DNA from: Heloderma charlesbogerti
Lineage: Eukaryota > Chordata > Lepidosauria > Squamata > Helodermatidae
Direction: 5' to 3'
NCBI GenBank assembly: GCA_026122225.1
Contig: JANEZZ010002764.1
Coordinates: 868,001 to 932,000 of the forward strand
DNA: 64,000 nucleotides
Below are positions 11,087 through 22,639 of the stretch, piece after piece (positions within the stretch are counted from its first letter, which is position 1; each line of letters opens with the position of its first letter). The notes under the pieces are model-generated. The model was given only the letters and a program-made list of their open reading frames with translations. It was not told the origin of the DNA and did no database searches. Made by a program: the position numbers and the translations under genes.

Positions 11087-11703
11087 AAAGAACAGCAAGA
11101 ATATGCCATGTAATGCATTTTAGGGTGGGTGGTCAGATTATAATTTAAAACAGCCCAAGTTAAAAATGGGTGAAAGTAGCATGCAGAGTTGATTTGTAGA
11201 AAGAGTGATATATATTTTTCCATTGGAAAGAACGTAAGCTACCTTCAGACTAAGCAATACGGCTTTGGTGATTACATTAGGTACACAGAGAAACCCTCCT
11301 AGGGCCAAATCACACTATTTTTGTTAATGTGGTGAAGTTCAGATAAGTTTTCTGTGGATTTTGACATGGTGAATCAGTTTTATGAGTATTATAATGTGTC
11401 CAGGTTATGAATGATCACATCCAAGTTCGGCTTACACTAAATACTTTCCATCACACAGCAAACTGTGGCCTGAACATAGGCCATATTATTTTTCCCAGCA
11501 AACCTCACATAAATCTGACTTTATGAGCCATTCCTTATACCATACTCAGCAGTATATTATATTTCATTGATCTGGTGCAAGAATTAAACAACAGACTGCA
11601 TCCAGAGGAGGGAGGCTATTTTCACAGATTTCCCTTTGCAGCCACAGCACAACCTCCTACAGTGTTAGGGGAGGTCCCCCAACTTTCCATAGCACGTTTG
11701 TGG
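11087..11703. other. non-coding gap
   Basis: No gene or repeat that I can name. The open frame starting at 11575 runs into the next transposon and is a chance frame. Confidence 0.5.
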
Positions 11704-11711
11704 GGTACAGG

Positions 11712-12486
11712 TAGGGATGTACAAAAGTCACTTGCCATTTCGAAGGGTGACATTCGCGGTGGGTGGGAGGCGCTCCAAAATTCTCTCCGGCCCGCTCTGC
11801 TCCGTGGAGATTCGGCGGAGCTGCCGGCCAGGGCCACCCGCAGCCGGGCATCTGGCCGCTGGGCAGCCTGCAGGGACGCAAATGGCGGCGGCCATAGCCT
11901 CCACCATTTGCGTCCCTGTATTTTGCCGTGATAGGCTACGTAAATATTTACGTAGCCTATCATAGCAAAAAACACACAAAACAGCAGATGGAAATGGCGG
12001 CAGCAACAGCGGCCGCCATTTGCGTTCCCTTTTTTTTTTGCCATTTTAGCCTACGTAAATATTTACGTAGGCTATTACAGCAAAAAAAAGGGGGGGGAAT
12101 GCAAATGGTATAGTGGCCGACATTTGCGTTCCCTTTTTTTTTTTTTGCCGTAATAGCCTACGTAAATATTTACGTAGGCTAAAATGGCAAAAAAAAGGGG
12201 AACGCAAATGGTGGCGGCCATAGCCGCCACCATTTGCGTTCCCTTAGTTAAGCCGTGATAGGCTACATAATTATTTATGTAAGCTATCACGGCTATAATG
12301 AGGAAGCGAATGGCAGACGCAGACGCCATTTGCAAGTCAGCGCAGACAGCAGCAGGTAAGTGCTCCGTTTCGCGCGCCTTTCGTGGGGGGGGCCGGGGGG
12401 CTTCGTTCTGCCATGGATTTCGGGGGCCCGAATGCACTGGCATTCGGCCTCACCGAGATCCGTGGCAGAATTCTCTGACATCCCTA
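11712..12486 (+). mobile_element. nested-palindrome hAT-like element, TTTTAGCCTACGTAAA subtype
   Basis: A end TAGGGATGTACAAAAGTCAC; B end GAATTCTCTGACATCCCTA. The flanks give an imperfect TSD (ggtacagg left, agcacagg right, 6 of 8). The core has a TGATAGGCTACGTAAA palindrome (11929-11962). A mirrored set of TTTTAGCCTACGTAAA hairpins and ACGCAAATGG hairpins follows (about 11992-12240, centre near 12114), then a TGATAGGCTACATAA hairpin (about 12250-12293). The A-end donor-like site is decayed to GCAAGT; the B-side site CAGGTAAGTG is intact near 12354. Confidence 0.9.
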
Positions 12487-13097
12487 AGCACAGGATGCTG
12501 CAGAGGACAAGGAAATAGACAAATCTCCTCCTATTCCCCCATTTTACCAGCAGGATTCCTCTACTTGATTAAAGCCTTCCACAGATGGTTTTGGAAGCAA
12601 ACTCTGGATCCAACCCAATGTGTATGTAGAAGATAAAAATTGCAAACATATATATTTCCAGAAATTTTTAAGCTGGGGGGGGGGAGAAATTTGGGGGAAA
12701 ATATACAATACTTTTTTTAAGCCCTTTTTTACAGATCTACAGTAACTTTGTTACTTTAGGAGCACAACAGGTATTATGTATAACTTGTTTTGCTCAAAAT
12801 TAAAATTAAAAACATTTAAAAGTAAATTAAATTTGTAATTATTGTCTGAATAAACTATAATTTTGAATTTTTTATACTAAACATGGTAATTTTATGAGCA
12901 GACCAAGTTATATATAAAACATTTTAGGTTCCTATATTATGTCTGACTAGAAGGAACTCCAGGAAGTAGTCTCTGAGACATCTGAGAAGCAGGAAGAGCT
13001 GGATGCAAAGGAAGACTGGTGTACAGCATCTACCTGTTTGTGAAGAATTGGTTGGGTGGAGTTTAGTGAAATCTGGTCTGGGGGTGATGAGAAACCA
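12487..13097. other. non-coding gap
   Basis: AT-rich DNA with poly-G and poly-T tracts near 12676 and 12712. No gene or identified repeat. Confidence 0.5.
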
Positions 13098-13105
13098 CCA
13101 AAAGC

Positions 13106-13597
13106 TAGGGATGTTAGAGAATTCCGCCACGGATCCCAGGGGGGCCAAATTCCAGTAAATTCGGCCCCCCGGAATCCGTGGCGGAACAGAGCAACCCGCC
13201 CCACCACCCCGCAAAAGCCCAACGAAACGGAGCCTACCTGGCTCCGAAACCATTTGCGTATGCACTCTTTTTTTTTTTTTACTCAGCCGTGATAGGCTAT
13301 GTAAACATTTACGTAGCCTATCACAGCTGACTGCAGGGACGCAAATGGCGGCAGCTATGGCCACCGCCATGTGCGGGCCCGGCCGGCCAGGATTCGGGGG
13401 TGGAGGGATGGAGTGCCTCCCCCCCCGGCCAGAATTTGGGGGGGGGAGGGACGGAGCGCCTCCCCCCCGGCCAGAATTTGGGGGGGGAGGGACGGAGCAC
13501 CTCCCCCCGGCCAGAATTTCAGGGGGGGAGGGACGGAGCGCCTCCCCCCCACCACAAATCAAATTTCGTTAAAGATAAGTGACTTTCGTACATCCCT
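13106..13597 (-). mobile_element. nested-palindrome hAT-like element, one-hairpin form without TSD
   Basis: B end left (TAGGGATGTTAGAGAATTCC), A end right (GTGACTTTCGTACATCCCT). The core has a single TGATAGGCTATGTAAA palindrome (about 13287-13328) and a CGCAAATGGCGG hairpin. The A block is a clean tandem array (see next entry). The flanks (ccaaaagc and ggttttat) do not match, so the copy is either rearranged or recombined. The A-end donor-like site is GATAAGTG. The 212-codon frame at 12924-13562 (-) is a chance frame across repeats. Confidence 0.88.
13378..13555. repeat. tandem array of about 4 x 42-bp GC-rich units in an A block
   Basis: The unit runs CGGCCAGAATTT, a G run, AGGGACGGAGCGCCT, a C run. 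Four near-identical copies follow one another. The G and C runs can pair, so each unit is itself a hairpin. Other copies carry one to three such units in the A block. Confidence 0.85.
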
Positions 13598-13755
13598 GGT
13601 TTTATTGTTGGTTTTATTGTTGGCTTTATTGTTGGCTTTTATTGTTTTTAGCATTTTTAATATTTTAACTGTTTTTATGTATTTTATTGTTGTAAGCCGC
13701 CTTGGGAGGGCTTCTGCCCTGAAAGGCAGCCAATAAATATTTTAAATATATAAAT
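13598..13755 (+). mobile_element. L2-clade LINE 3' tail
   Basis: GTTTTATTGTTGG repeats lead into 'taagccgccttgggagggct' and 'ctgaaaggcagccaataaat', ending in an AAATA-rich tail. The reverse complement of this 3' end closes the L2 fragment at 22000-22440, where RT-like protein sequence is still readable. Confidence 0.65.
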
Positions 13756-14513
13756 AAATATTTAAAGAAAGGTATAGTTTGTTATGTGAGAGAACTTACA
13801 ATTCAATAAATAGGATCTCTTATGGGGATCCTCTTTTTTAGGGAGTGGGGTGCCATATACCCCACTTCTTCCAAGTGGATCTGACTCAATGTCTACAGTG
13901 CCCGACCAAGAGGTTGTGACAAAATTAATGCACATATAACACTATAATCATACATGTTGCTATGAGGAAAGAAAAAATACCACTGTGCCAACCCTAGTCA
14001 AGGGTGGGTAACATTCCTTCCTGGCCCCATAACCCAGTGGAACAAAAATTACAGTAAGGAGGGATAGTGGGAAAGCGGGTGACAGCAATAGCCAAACCTA
14101 ATTGAGGAGCTCTTTTTTATGCCCCAGGAGCAATTATATTGAAAAATACACATTCTGAAGGAATGTGTTTTCAATTAGACAGGGTCAATCACTTGGCTAA
14201 TCAGATGGAGGTAGTTTCTGGCTGGATCCCATTTGAAAGAGTCTACATTTATTTGGGAATGGGTGATTGTTGGGGCTTTTAATTTTTTTAATTTAATTTA
14301 ATTTTTTTATTGGAGATAATAAATATGCAGAACAAGTGGTGGTGGAAGGTCTTGTCTCTGCTCCCATTACACTTGAAAACTCTATAGGTTTGTTTGCCTA
14401 ACATATGTGAACAACTAGGTACATCCACATGGCAGTTTCTGAAAGGTGACATGAATCCAGTGGACACCCGATCACTGTAGCATTTGATTTCACCTGATAT
14501 TGGTTGAATACAT
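13756..14513. other. non-coding gap
   Basis: No gene or repeat family recognised. Long frames crossing the right edge belong to the adjacent transposon. Confidence 0.5.
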
Positions 14514-14521
14514 ATACACAG

Positions 14522-15744
14522 TAGGGATGTACGAAATGTACTCACCCGTCCGTTCTGAGGCATCAGCGGGGGGGGGGGCACTCTTCCCTCCCCCCGGAAT
14601 CCTCCCCGGCCGGCTCCACTCTGCGGAGCTGCCGGCCAGGGCTGGCCGCAGCCGGAATTCTGGCCGTGGCCGGGCTGCTGCGGCCGCAAATGGTGGCCGC
14701 TACGCTGGCCGCCATTTGCGTAGGAATGTACGAAACTCACCTTTTTGCGGAATCTTTCGCAGTGGGGGGGATGGGGGGGAGGCGATCTGGTCCTCCCCCC
14801 CCCCGGAATTGATGGCCGGCTCCGCTCCGCGCCCAGGCCACAGAGCACCCAGCCAGGGCCGTCCGCAGCCGGATTTCCGGCCGCGGACGGGCTGCTGCAG
14901 ATGCAAATGGCAGCTGCCATTTGTGTCCAGCCAGGCAGCCGTGATAGGCTACGTAAGAATTTATGTAGCCTATCACGGCAACCCCCCCAAAAAAAACCTA
15001 GTGTACGCAAATGGCGGCGTACTACTATGCTATTTGCATTCCCTTTTTTCGCCGTTTTATCTTACATAAATATTTACGTAAGATAAATTGGTGAAAAATA
15101 GAGAATGCAAATGGCGGCCACCGTAGCTGCCGCCATTTGCATACGCTGGGGTTTGGGGGGGGTTAGCTGTGATAGGCTACGTAAATTCTTACATAGCCTA
15201 TGAAGGCTGCAAGGATGGCAATGGCGGAGGCAGCAGCAGCCCGGTCGCGGCCAGCCAGGAGACCAGCTGCCGCTGGAGCCACCGCCGCCGAATCCGCTGC
15301 ATCCGCCCCAACTAAGTGCCGTCCCGGGGGGATTCCGCGGGGGGGGCAGGAGGCGGTTCCACCACGGATTCCGGGGGGCCGGAATCTAAAGAATCCGGCC
15401 TCACTGGAATCTGTAGCGGAATTCTCTGACATCCCTACATTTGCGTGGCTGCCAAGCCGCGATAGGCTACATAAGTATTTACATAGCCTATCATGGCAAA
15501 AGGAAGCCACGCAAATGGCAGCCACTACAACAGACACCATTTGCGGCTGCAGCAACCCAGCAGTGGCTGGGAGACCAGCCAGAGCCGCCACCACCGGAGC
15601 CACTGCTAGAGCTGCTGCCAGGGAAGCTCCGTCCCGGGGGATTCTGCCAGGGGGGGGAGGCCGTTCCACCACGGATTCCACGGGGCCAGATTCTAAGGAA
15701 TCTGGCCTCACTGGAGTCCGTGGCGGAATTCTCTGACATCCCTA
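14522..15744 (+). mobile_element. nested-palindrome hAT-like element (outer, split by a second copy)
   Basis: The 8-bp TSD atacacag is perfect (14514-14521 and 15745-15752). A end TAGGGATGTACGAAATGTAC, B end GAATTCTCTGACATCCCTA. A second complete copy (14721-15437) sits inside. Without it and one TSD the outer element is about 498 bp, the size of the one-hairpin copies at 2172 and 13106. Its remaining hairpin is at about 15455-15497. The A-end donor-like site is GTGAGT. Confidence 0.93.
14721..15437 (+). mobile_element. nested-palindrome hAT-like element inserted in another copy
   Basis: The 8-bp TSD catttgcg is perfect (14713-14720 and 15438-15445). That target is the GCCATTTGCG arm of the outer element's own hairpin. 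The A end has one mismatch (TAGGAATG) and the B end is ACATCCCTA. Hairpins: TGATAGGCTACGTAAG (about 14938-14979), GCAAATGGCGGC (15007-15038), TTATCTTACATAAATA (about 15050-15093), GCAAATGGCGGC (15107-15140) and TGATAGGCTACGTAAA (about 15164-15206). They are mirrored about 15072. Confidence 0.95.
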
Positions 15745-15777
15745 ATACACAGGGAATTATAGGAGTGGTAGTCCATC

Positions 15778-15808
15778 TCATCTAGAGGGCTCCAGGTTGG
15801 GGAAGAGC
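15778..15808. mobile_element. fragment of CCTCCAGATG-family hAT MITE
   Basis: 'ctagagggctccaggttggg' matches one arm of the small hAT MITE family. Only the arm remains. Confidence 0.4.
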
Positions 15809-15984
15809 CTCAGGCTCTTATGGTATAAGTTCACAGCCTGTTCTTGTGAGAACAGCTGGTCTGTATAGAAGTGGTTATACAGCACAGCAGGAATTTAAGC
15901 CTTCAAAAAGGCACCTGCTTTTTCTAATTCCAAGTTATTAAATCAGTACGAAACAGAGAGCATGTGCATGAGTGCGAAGGGCAT

Positions 15985-16150
15985 TACTTGGTGGTAAGCA
16001 GCTCATTTGCAAGCCGGAGATCCCAGATTCAGTCTCCGGTTAAAAGTATCCGATGGCAGATGATGAGAAAGACCTCTGCTTGAGATTGGGGAGTGCCACA
16101 ATGTCAGGGTAGACAATACTGGGCTAGATGGATTGATGTTCCAAGTGGTT
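15985..16150 (+). mobile_element. tRNA-derived SINE fragment
   Basis: 'gatcccagattcagtctccg' resembles a decayed tRNA B box. It is followed by 'gagaaagacctctgcttgag' and 'agacaatactgggctagatg', the body of a common reptile tRNA-derived SINE. The same body recurs at 19605-19720. Confidence 0.55.
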
Positions 16151-18885
16151 GTGTTTGCACAACCACGGCTTAACATTATGAGGATGAGTGTGCAAGCCTC
16201 AAGCTTTGATGGTCCCTCCTCCTCTGGTGCAGCAGCAAGGATGAGTTCTGAAACTTTTTCTTACACATTAGACTAATTGCAGCTGGTTGTGATGTCCACA
16301 CCCAGTTGAACTGCAATTACTCTTAACTGAAGCAAGCCAGCTTCAAACTATGGTGTATGAAGGTGACTTGTTTTAGTAAATCATTGTTATGATTAACTAC
16401 AGTTTAGGGTTTCAGCATGATGCCAATTAAAAAATGGGAGCTTTCAATCTTCTCACAGCTGTGCCTGAGGAAGAAGAGGGTGTGTACAAGCCTAGGGCCT
16501 CATCCTTATAAAGCCAAACCAAACTTTATTGTTATGTGAAATGCAGCCGGTATAAAGCATTTCCATGACAAACAGAGGAAAACACAGTATTTACCTTCAG
16601 AATGGCAGAGGGTTCTTCTCCTATTCTTCCCGAACTCCATTTAACCTTTGAAGGGGCCTCTGAACCCATCTAACTCTCCTGCCTACCTCTCCTACCCATC
16701 TAACTCACTGGTGGATCCCTGACCTCTCCTCACCCCCACCCCTGGCATGCCCTTTCTTCCCAAGGTTGGAGCTCAGACATTGGGAGAGCGGGGGGGGGGG
16801 GGTGGAATCCCTGATCAGATTTCCCCCTCCAAGGTTGTAGCTCTGCCTATGGCCTTGGATTGGGGGGAGATCCCCAGTAACCTGTGGCCCCCTCAGATGC
16901 ATTCTAGGAGCCATAGGGTTGCTCTCTTAATTGTATTGCTTCTTAGTCAGCAATATAGCTATGTATGTTTTCCTTATATTTACAAAAGTAAAAGAGGAGG
17001 AGACTTTAAAAGAAAGCAAGAGGGAAAAAAGAGCTGTCTCTGAACATCAAGAAAAGAGACCTGGAATAACCCTGAGGGCAGGGAGTGCCCATGGGTCTAG
17101 AGCCCTCTCAGTCTGTTTCTTGAATAACTCACAGGTCAGGTCTACCAGTAGGCTGTGACAGCCCAGTGGAGGCTGCAGATTTTGGAATATCATTAAAAGC
17201 TGGCAAACTAAATTATGGTGCCAAAATATCTTGTGCTGTCACCCAGGTTCTAAACTCCTACTCTGGAAGAGTTTGAGGATTGCTGCAACTTAATTAGTTT
17301 GTGCTCCAGAGCTTTTTTCCCTTAAGTTCGAAAACATCTTTGGTTTCCTTTTCAGATACAAGTCAACATTTTTTTTAATAAATCCCACCTGATAAATATC
17401 CACATTATATTTTATAGCACTTAGGGCACAATCCTGTGGCTGCTGGACAGAGTCTAGGCGGCCATAGGATTTTTTGGTTTGCAAGAACCGAGGTTGGAGC
17501 CGGCTCTCTGAGCTTAGTTCCCAGACATCCAACTCCCCTCCCCTCCCCCAACACCTTGTAGGAGGCATGGTTTGTCCCCAGCTCCGTCCTCGGAAGAGCA
17601 GCGTGGAGCGGCCAAAAAGGGAGCCTTCCTGGGGGCAGGGAGGGTACTGCAGAAGCGCTGGCATGATGCTTCCTATGAGTCGTCTGGCCTCCCCTCCCCT
17701 ACTCCAAGGTGCCCCGGTTAGACTGCCGAAATTGGCCATCTAGCCACAAGTGCAGGGCGGCTGGAGCACGGAGGAGCTCCGCGCTCCACCCACCCCGCAT
17801 TGGATAGTCGGCTGCCTCCAAGTTCGGAGGCAGCCAACTATCCCCATAGGCTTACACCCTTAATTGCTATGAGAAATTGTATTTTGGTTGCTTCTAAGTA
17901 ACACATGCATAACATTTTGTTAGGCTGAATATGATTCTAGCATCTGTGTCAGACTTTATTATTCTTGCTAAGTAAAGCAGTAAAAAATAATAATAATTAA
18001 AAACCAGCCAATCCCCTGCAGGGAAACAGTATATGTTATTTCACTAATTCTGGCATATGATTTTTCATCATTTACTGCCTTCAGTGACTTTAGCTTGGCC
18101 TTGAAGGACTGTAACATAGAGCAGCTTCTGCAGATTGCTTCAGTGGATGCTTACTAAAAACCCTAGTGTAACAAATATCCCTGGAAATGCTACATTTTCT
18201 AAAGGCATTTGACTTCAGCCATTAGTCAATAGTGAAGACAGAATTAAAGCAATAGGTCAAATAGGCTGGAGATGATTTAGTTGTTTCAAGTCTAATAAAC
18301 TTTAATCTCAAAGTGATTGGCTTTAAAAGGTACATGACCCTAAGGTATACATGTGCTGGAGATCAGCAATGTGTTGCCTCTTGGCTTTTGTGTCACGGCT
18401 TCCCCAGATTCATTAACCCTGCTGATCCCTCCTGATCCACAATGAGATTATTGGTGGCTTGTAAAGTGGAGAGCAGCTGTAACCAAGTAAAGGAAAGATT
18501 AAAGTAGGGGAATGAAGGTCTGCGATCTAGCGCAATACTTATATGCTGAATGGTGCCCAAATAGATTCTACTGGAAAGAATTTACTAGAGAAAATGTACC
18601 GTGAAGATGCAACCTTTAAAACACAAACACACACATTCTGCCCTGTACACTGGAATAGTCACTTTTACACCCAAGTGTGACGCTACACTCAAAACACTGT
18701 CACAGAAGGAATGACTTTAAGAGTCTAGGACTTTACTCATGCTAAAGGAAATTCAGGAAAACAGAAGATGCACTAAATATTCTGTTGAACTAGATCCTCT
18801 TTTGTTTATATTTGCTTCAGTGGCTATGAGACATTATACTTCCAGACTGCACAAACCTCAGAGGAAAATGACACAGTAACAGTCC
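16151..18885. other. non-coding stretch with old low-copy repeats
   Basis: No gene recognised. 16150-16400 is rich in short AACCA/TGGTT motifs of a decayed foldback repeat, like 46310-46600 and 52210-52640. 17420-17870 is a moderately GC-rich island with 'ggcacaatcctgtgg' at its left and a small inverted repeat (GGCTGCCTCC...GGAGGCAGCC, about 17809-17834). Frames there (17290-17739 -, 17474-17743 +) overlap on both strands and look spurious. Confidence 0.5.
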
Positions 18886-18892
18886 AGTCCTA

Positions 18893-18967
18893 TGCATGTC
18901 CACTCAGAAGTAAGGTAGTTGAATTCAGTGAGGCTCACTCCCAGGTAAGTATGCATAGGACTGCAAC
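18893..18967. repeat. short palindromic repeat (CAATCCTATGC family)
   Basis: 'cagtcctatgcatgtccact' on the left mirrors 'aagtatgcataggactgcaa' on the right, giving arms of about 20 bp and the same internal 'gaattcagtgaggctcac' as at 1524. Confidence 0.65.
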
Positions 18968-19604
18968 CCAAATATGGTATAATCTGTATTGTAATGTACT
19001 GTAGGGTTAGCATTCTTTTTAATGAATGACACCCCCCATTTGTTTAACTCACTTGAGATATAGAAACAAATGGGAATTCAAGCTGACAGATTCTTAATGA
19101 AAAACATATTAGTTATCTGATCATTTGATCAGTTTGATTCATTTTTATTAGGTTGGGGAGGAGTTAAAAATGCAGCACTCTGGAACAGCCTGTACAGGTC
19201 ACAGAAAGTTTACAGGGAACAGGGAAGATGGAAAGAAAGAGAGCCATGAAACAGAGATATAAATGAGGTCTATAAAACTGGGGACCTTTTTTTCTCCAAT
19301 CTGTCTAAAATTTGGTGAGTCTGATGCCATTTGTTGTCATGCCATTTGAATGGAAAACGCAGACGTTACAGTCAGGAGAAATGCAGCTGGGTATCCCAGT
19401 AAAGTCAACAGGAAGCCTGTGGTTTTTAAATTGTCCCTAAAACAATTACCCTTTTTCCAATCTGTCTTAAGTTCGACTGGCCTGATTCCTTGAAGGAGTA
19501 GTAGAATACACACACAAAATCATGACATTTGGACAGACAACACCAGGAACTGCCAGCAGGAGAAATGCAGATGGGTCTCCCATTGAAGGGGTAAAGGCAA
19601 GCCT

Positions 19605-19720
19605 ACATTTGCATGCAGAAAGTGTTGGTCAGACCCTGGCATCTCCATCTAAAAAGACTGGACTGACAGCAAAGACCTCTGCCTAAGACCTGGGAAAGCC
19701 AGCAAGGCTAATCTACTCTT
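19605..19720 (+). mobile_element. tRNA-derived SINE fragment
   Basis: 'tttgcatgcagaaagtgttg', 'accctggcatctccatct' and 'gcaaagacctctgcctaaga' match the SINE body seen at 15985. The 5' tRNA part is missing. Confidence 0.55.
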
Positions 19721-21490
19721 CATTAATTGGAAGGAGGTTTTCATCTTTTCACTAAATGTTTAGAGCTAACAAACCAACTCTGTGATGGAGTGGGTGAAAA
19801 CTCAGGGCTGGCTCATTTGAGGCAGGTTCCTTCACTGAGATATGAGACACTAGCATGGCTCTTATGCTATCCTGCCTGCAATTACCTAGCCCACGTTTTC
19901 TCTCATGTCACTTCTGAAATGTCAGAATGGTGGTCAGTGACACCAGCATCAGGTTTTGTCTCAGTTACCATCACAAGAAGGTGTCACTAGTCTGGAAGCA
20001 CCCTATATTCTGCCTGTTAGAATCAGTGGGATTTCTGGGAGATTAACCTTGTGCTTAAATCACATTATTAATTTTCAATGAAGAACAGGCCTAACTTTCT
20101 CTGATTTTCCTCTCATATTTCAATATGATCAAACCCTGGGTTGTTCAGTGTAACTGATAGGCAGCAGTTTTAAGAAAAGAGTTCCTTGTTAACCTGTGGA
20201 ACTAAGTTGCCACAGAATGTTGTGGTGGACAACAGCATAAGTTGTTTTGAAAAGGATTAGATAGATGCATAAAAAGTCAATTTATATGTGGTTACTTAGC
20301 CACAATAGTAAACAGCATAATCCCCATGTTCAGGGACAGCATATATCTCCCTGCCATATACAGGGGTGTGGAAAGCACAGACATCATGCCCTGCTTTTCA
20401 CCTTCCCTATGGCAGTTGGCCAGCTGCCGTCAGAAGCCAGAATGCTAAAACTAAGCAAGCATGACCAGTGTTGTGACGCAGTCTGGGCTTTCTTCAGCAT
20501 TTCTTCATCACACCTACCAGCATTCAATAAAAAAAGAACTATCGACACCACCTCCATGGTTATTACTATTTTTTTATTTATTATATAACTATAGTGCTGA
20601 GAACATCCAACCATAACAAGAAGAAACTTCCTGTCCCAAACAACATAAATAAAACAAGGGACAATGCTTAGATGTAGCAGTAAGACATAAGGGAACACCA
20701 CGATTAGTATGTCAATCTAGGCATGACAGTGGTATTTTGTTTTTTAACTTTGTAAATTGTGCATGGTAGATTTTCATGAAACAAGAAACTATCCCGGTGT
20801 GTAAACTCTCAGTGCATACAAACATACCTCTCTGGAGTGGTGAAAAAAGTGTTCCGCTCCAGTGGGAGCTCTTTAAAAAGAAAAGTTGAAATAGTGAAAA
20901 TCTACCTGCCATGCATACTTATTGGGAGATGCTAGAATTAGTTATTTATTTATTGCATTTCTAATCCACCCAATAAGCAATGTTCCCTCAGCGGATTACA
21001 GTGTCCCATACACACTTCCTTCCATCACTGAAAAAAACCCCATCCTGTCGCCAGGGTTTGGGGGGGTGCGTGCGTGCGTGTGTGCTTAAAAGAAAGAAAA
21101 GGCAATGGATGAATGGATGGACATATATGTGTAACTTCCTAGTTGTTCATAAAGGCGGGCACACAGCCTTCCTAAAGTGTGGCAGAAAGGATCAGAGAGC
21201 ATTCAATTTGCTGTTATGAAGGTCTGAAGTATAAACTTTGAAGCCTAAAGCATGTCAAGCTCACATTGGGAATGAAGAATTGTAAAGTATAGCTGTCATC
21301 TACTTGTAAAAAGTAGCAATGTAATTTGTTTCCTGTGTCGTCATCATCATCATAGAGCACATTGCACAAATAATCTAACATTTTCCCAGTTTCATACACT
21401 AAAGAAAGTTACTCCATTTATGAATGTTATTATGAATATTACATTTACATCACGCTTTTAGGCACAAAGGCATGCATTTACTGAGTTACC
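19721..21490. other. non-coding stretch
   Basis: No gene recognised. At 20940-21000 'tattgcatttctaatccacc' followed by 'caataagcaatgttccct' resembles a decayed antisense L2-type LINE tail. A GT/GC-rich simple run lies at 21067-21085. Confidence 0.45.
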
Positions 21491-21497
21491 ATTCTGT

Positions 21498-21743
21498 GTG
21501 ATGGCCTCAACTGTGCTGGTTGGACGCTATAACAAGGTGCCCTGGGAGTGGCAGGGGTGTCCAAAATGTCCACATCAGATTGAGGATTTGGTGCATTGCC
21601 TCTTGAAATGTCCCTTGTTCAGTGGCATCAGAGTTAAAGTTATAGCTGGTATCCTAAGATCTCATGAGTTTGCTTCATATTTAGAAACAGACTGTTACCT
21701 GTTTTCTCACATCTGGATGTGGCAGATACTTATAGAGTGTTGA
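21498..21743 (+). pseudogene. LINE ORF2 C-terminal remnant with cysteine-rich box
   Basis: The 81-codon frame contains CPKCPHQIEDLVHCLLKCP, a C-x2-C-x7-H-x4-C arrangement. That is typical of the extreme C-terminus of LINE reverse-transcriptase polyproteins, where it is followed by an 'LF..IR' helix as seen here. No RT core remains nearby, so this is a truncated fossil. I cannot assign the clade. Confidence 0.55.
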
Positions 21744-21999
21744 TAGGTGCCTTATCAGCAAGAAAATCAGAACAAACTGTTGGTATGTTGGGAGAACCTA
21801 ATACCCACACTGTGCTGTGTGTGCATGTGTGTGTACACCCCCCCGCCGCTTTTTTTAGTTATTTGTACTTTTTAGTGCATACTCTTCAGCATGGCCTTTG
21901 GCTTGTATGTTAAACTAAGTTCATATGACATTTTTTCTCTTGGGAGCTCAAGGCAGCTTTCCAAGTTATATAGTCCCCACCCCTTGTTTGTTTGTTTGT

Positions 22000-22440
22000 T
22001 TATAATATTTCTTAGCCACCTTTCAGGGCAGAAGCCCTCCCAAGGCAGTGTACAACAACAAAACACATAATAAAAACCGATAAAGTCTTAAAAATGAATA
22101 ACTGTAAAAACAGCAACAACAGCAAACGTATCAGGGGAAGGCCAAAGTAAAGGAATATGTTTTCAGGGCTTTCTTAAAAGCCTGCAATGATGGGGCCTGA
22201 TGGTCCCACCAACACCCAGGCAACCACATTCTGCACCATCTGAAGTTTCCAGACCTTCTTCAAAGGCAGCCCCACATACAGCACATTATGGTAGTCCAGC
22301 CTAGATGTCACTAGTTTATGGATAACCAAGGTGAGGTCTGTCCTCAGATAGGGCCTCAGCTGGTGTACCAGCCTAAGGTGATAAAATGCAGTCCTGGACA
22401 CCACAGCCACCTGGGTTTCCCCAGGAGGATTCCCAGACAC
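22000..22440 (-). pseudogene. L2-clade LINE RT C-terminal piece and 3' tail
   Basis: Read on the minus strand, 22440-22174 encodes segments such as AFYHLRLVHQLRPYL, VTSRLDYHNVLYVGLPLKK and LQMVQNVVAWVL. These are the post-polymerase (thumb) motifs of L2-type reverse transcriptases. The sequence toward 22000 continues into the 3' UTR, with the 'gccttgggagggcttctgcc' block shared with 13598-13755. An internal deletion near 22150 removes the last codons. There is no catalytic core, so it is inactive. Confidence 0.75.
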
Positions 22441-22639
22441 ACTTGGTCATGGTCCATCCAGAGTAGTTTGTTTCCCAACCCACAGTACCTCTATCTTGTC
22501 TGGATTATGTTTCACCTATTTGTCCTCACCACGACCTTGTGAATATTGCATCCAGAGACCTGGGACCCTTAGAAGTAAGAGTCTGGATTCACACAAAGCT
22601 TGGAAGATGTAGAGCTTATTTTAGTGTTCCCTCCTTGCA

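Noticed and set aside
11929..12293. CRISPR-like look of regularly spaced short palindromes
   Set aside because: The units are perfect inverted repeats of eukaryotic transposon arms with non-unique spacers, within hAT ends and an approximate TSD. There is no array of identical direct repeats and no cas gene.
12924..13562. 212-codon minus-strand open frame
   Set aside because: It crosses a tandem GC repeat, a hairpin and unique flank. The composition (Pro/Gly/Arg repeats) follows the repeat units, and no domain is visible.
14288..15010. 240-codon minus-strand open frame
   Set aside because: It spans two nested transposon copies and flanking DNA. It is open only because of GC-rich repeats.
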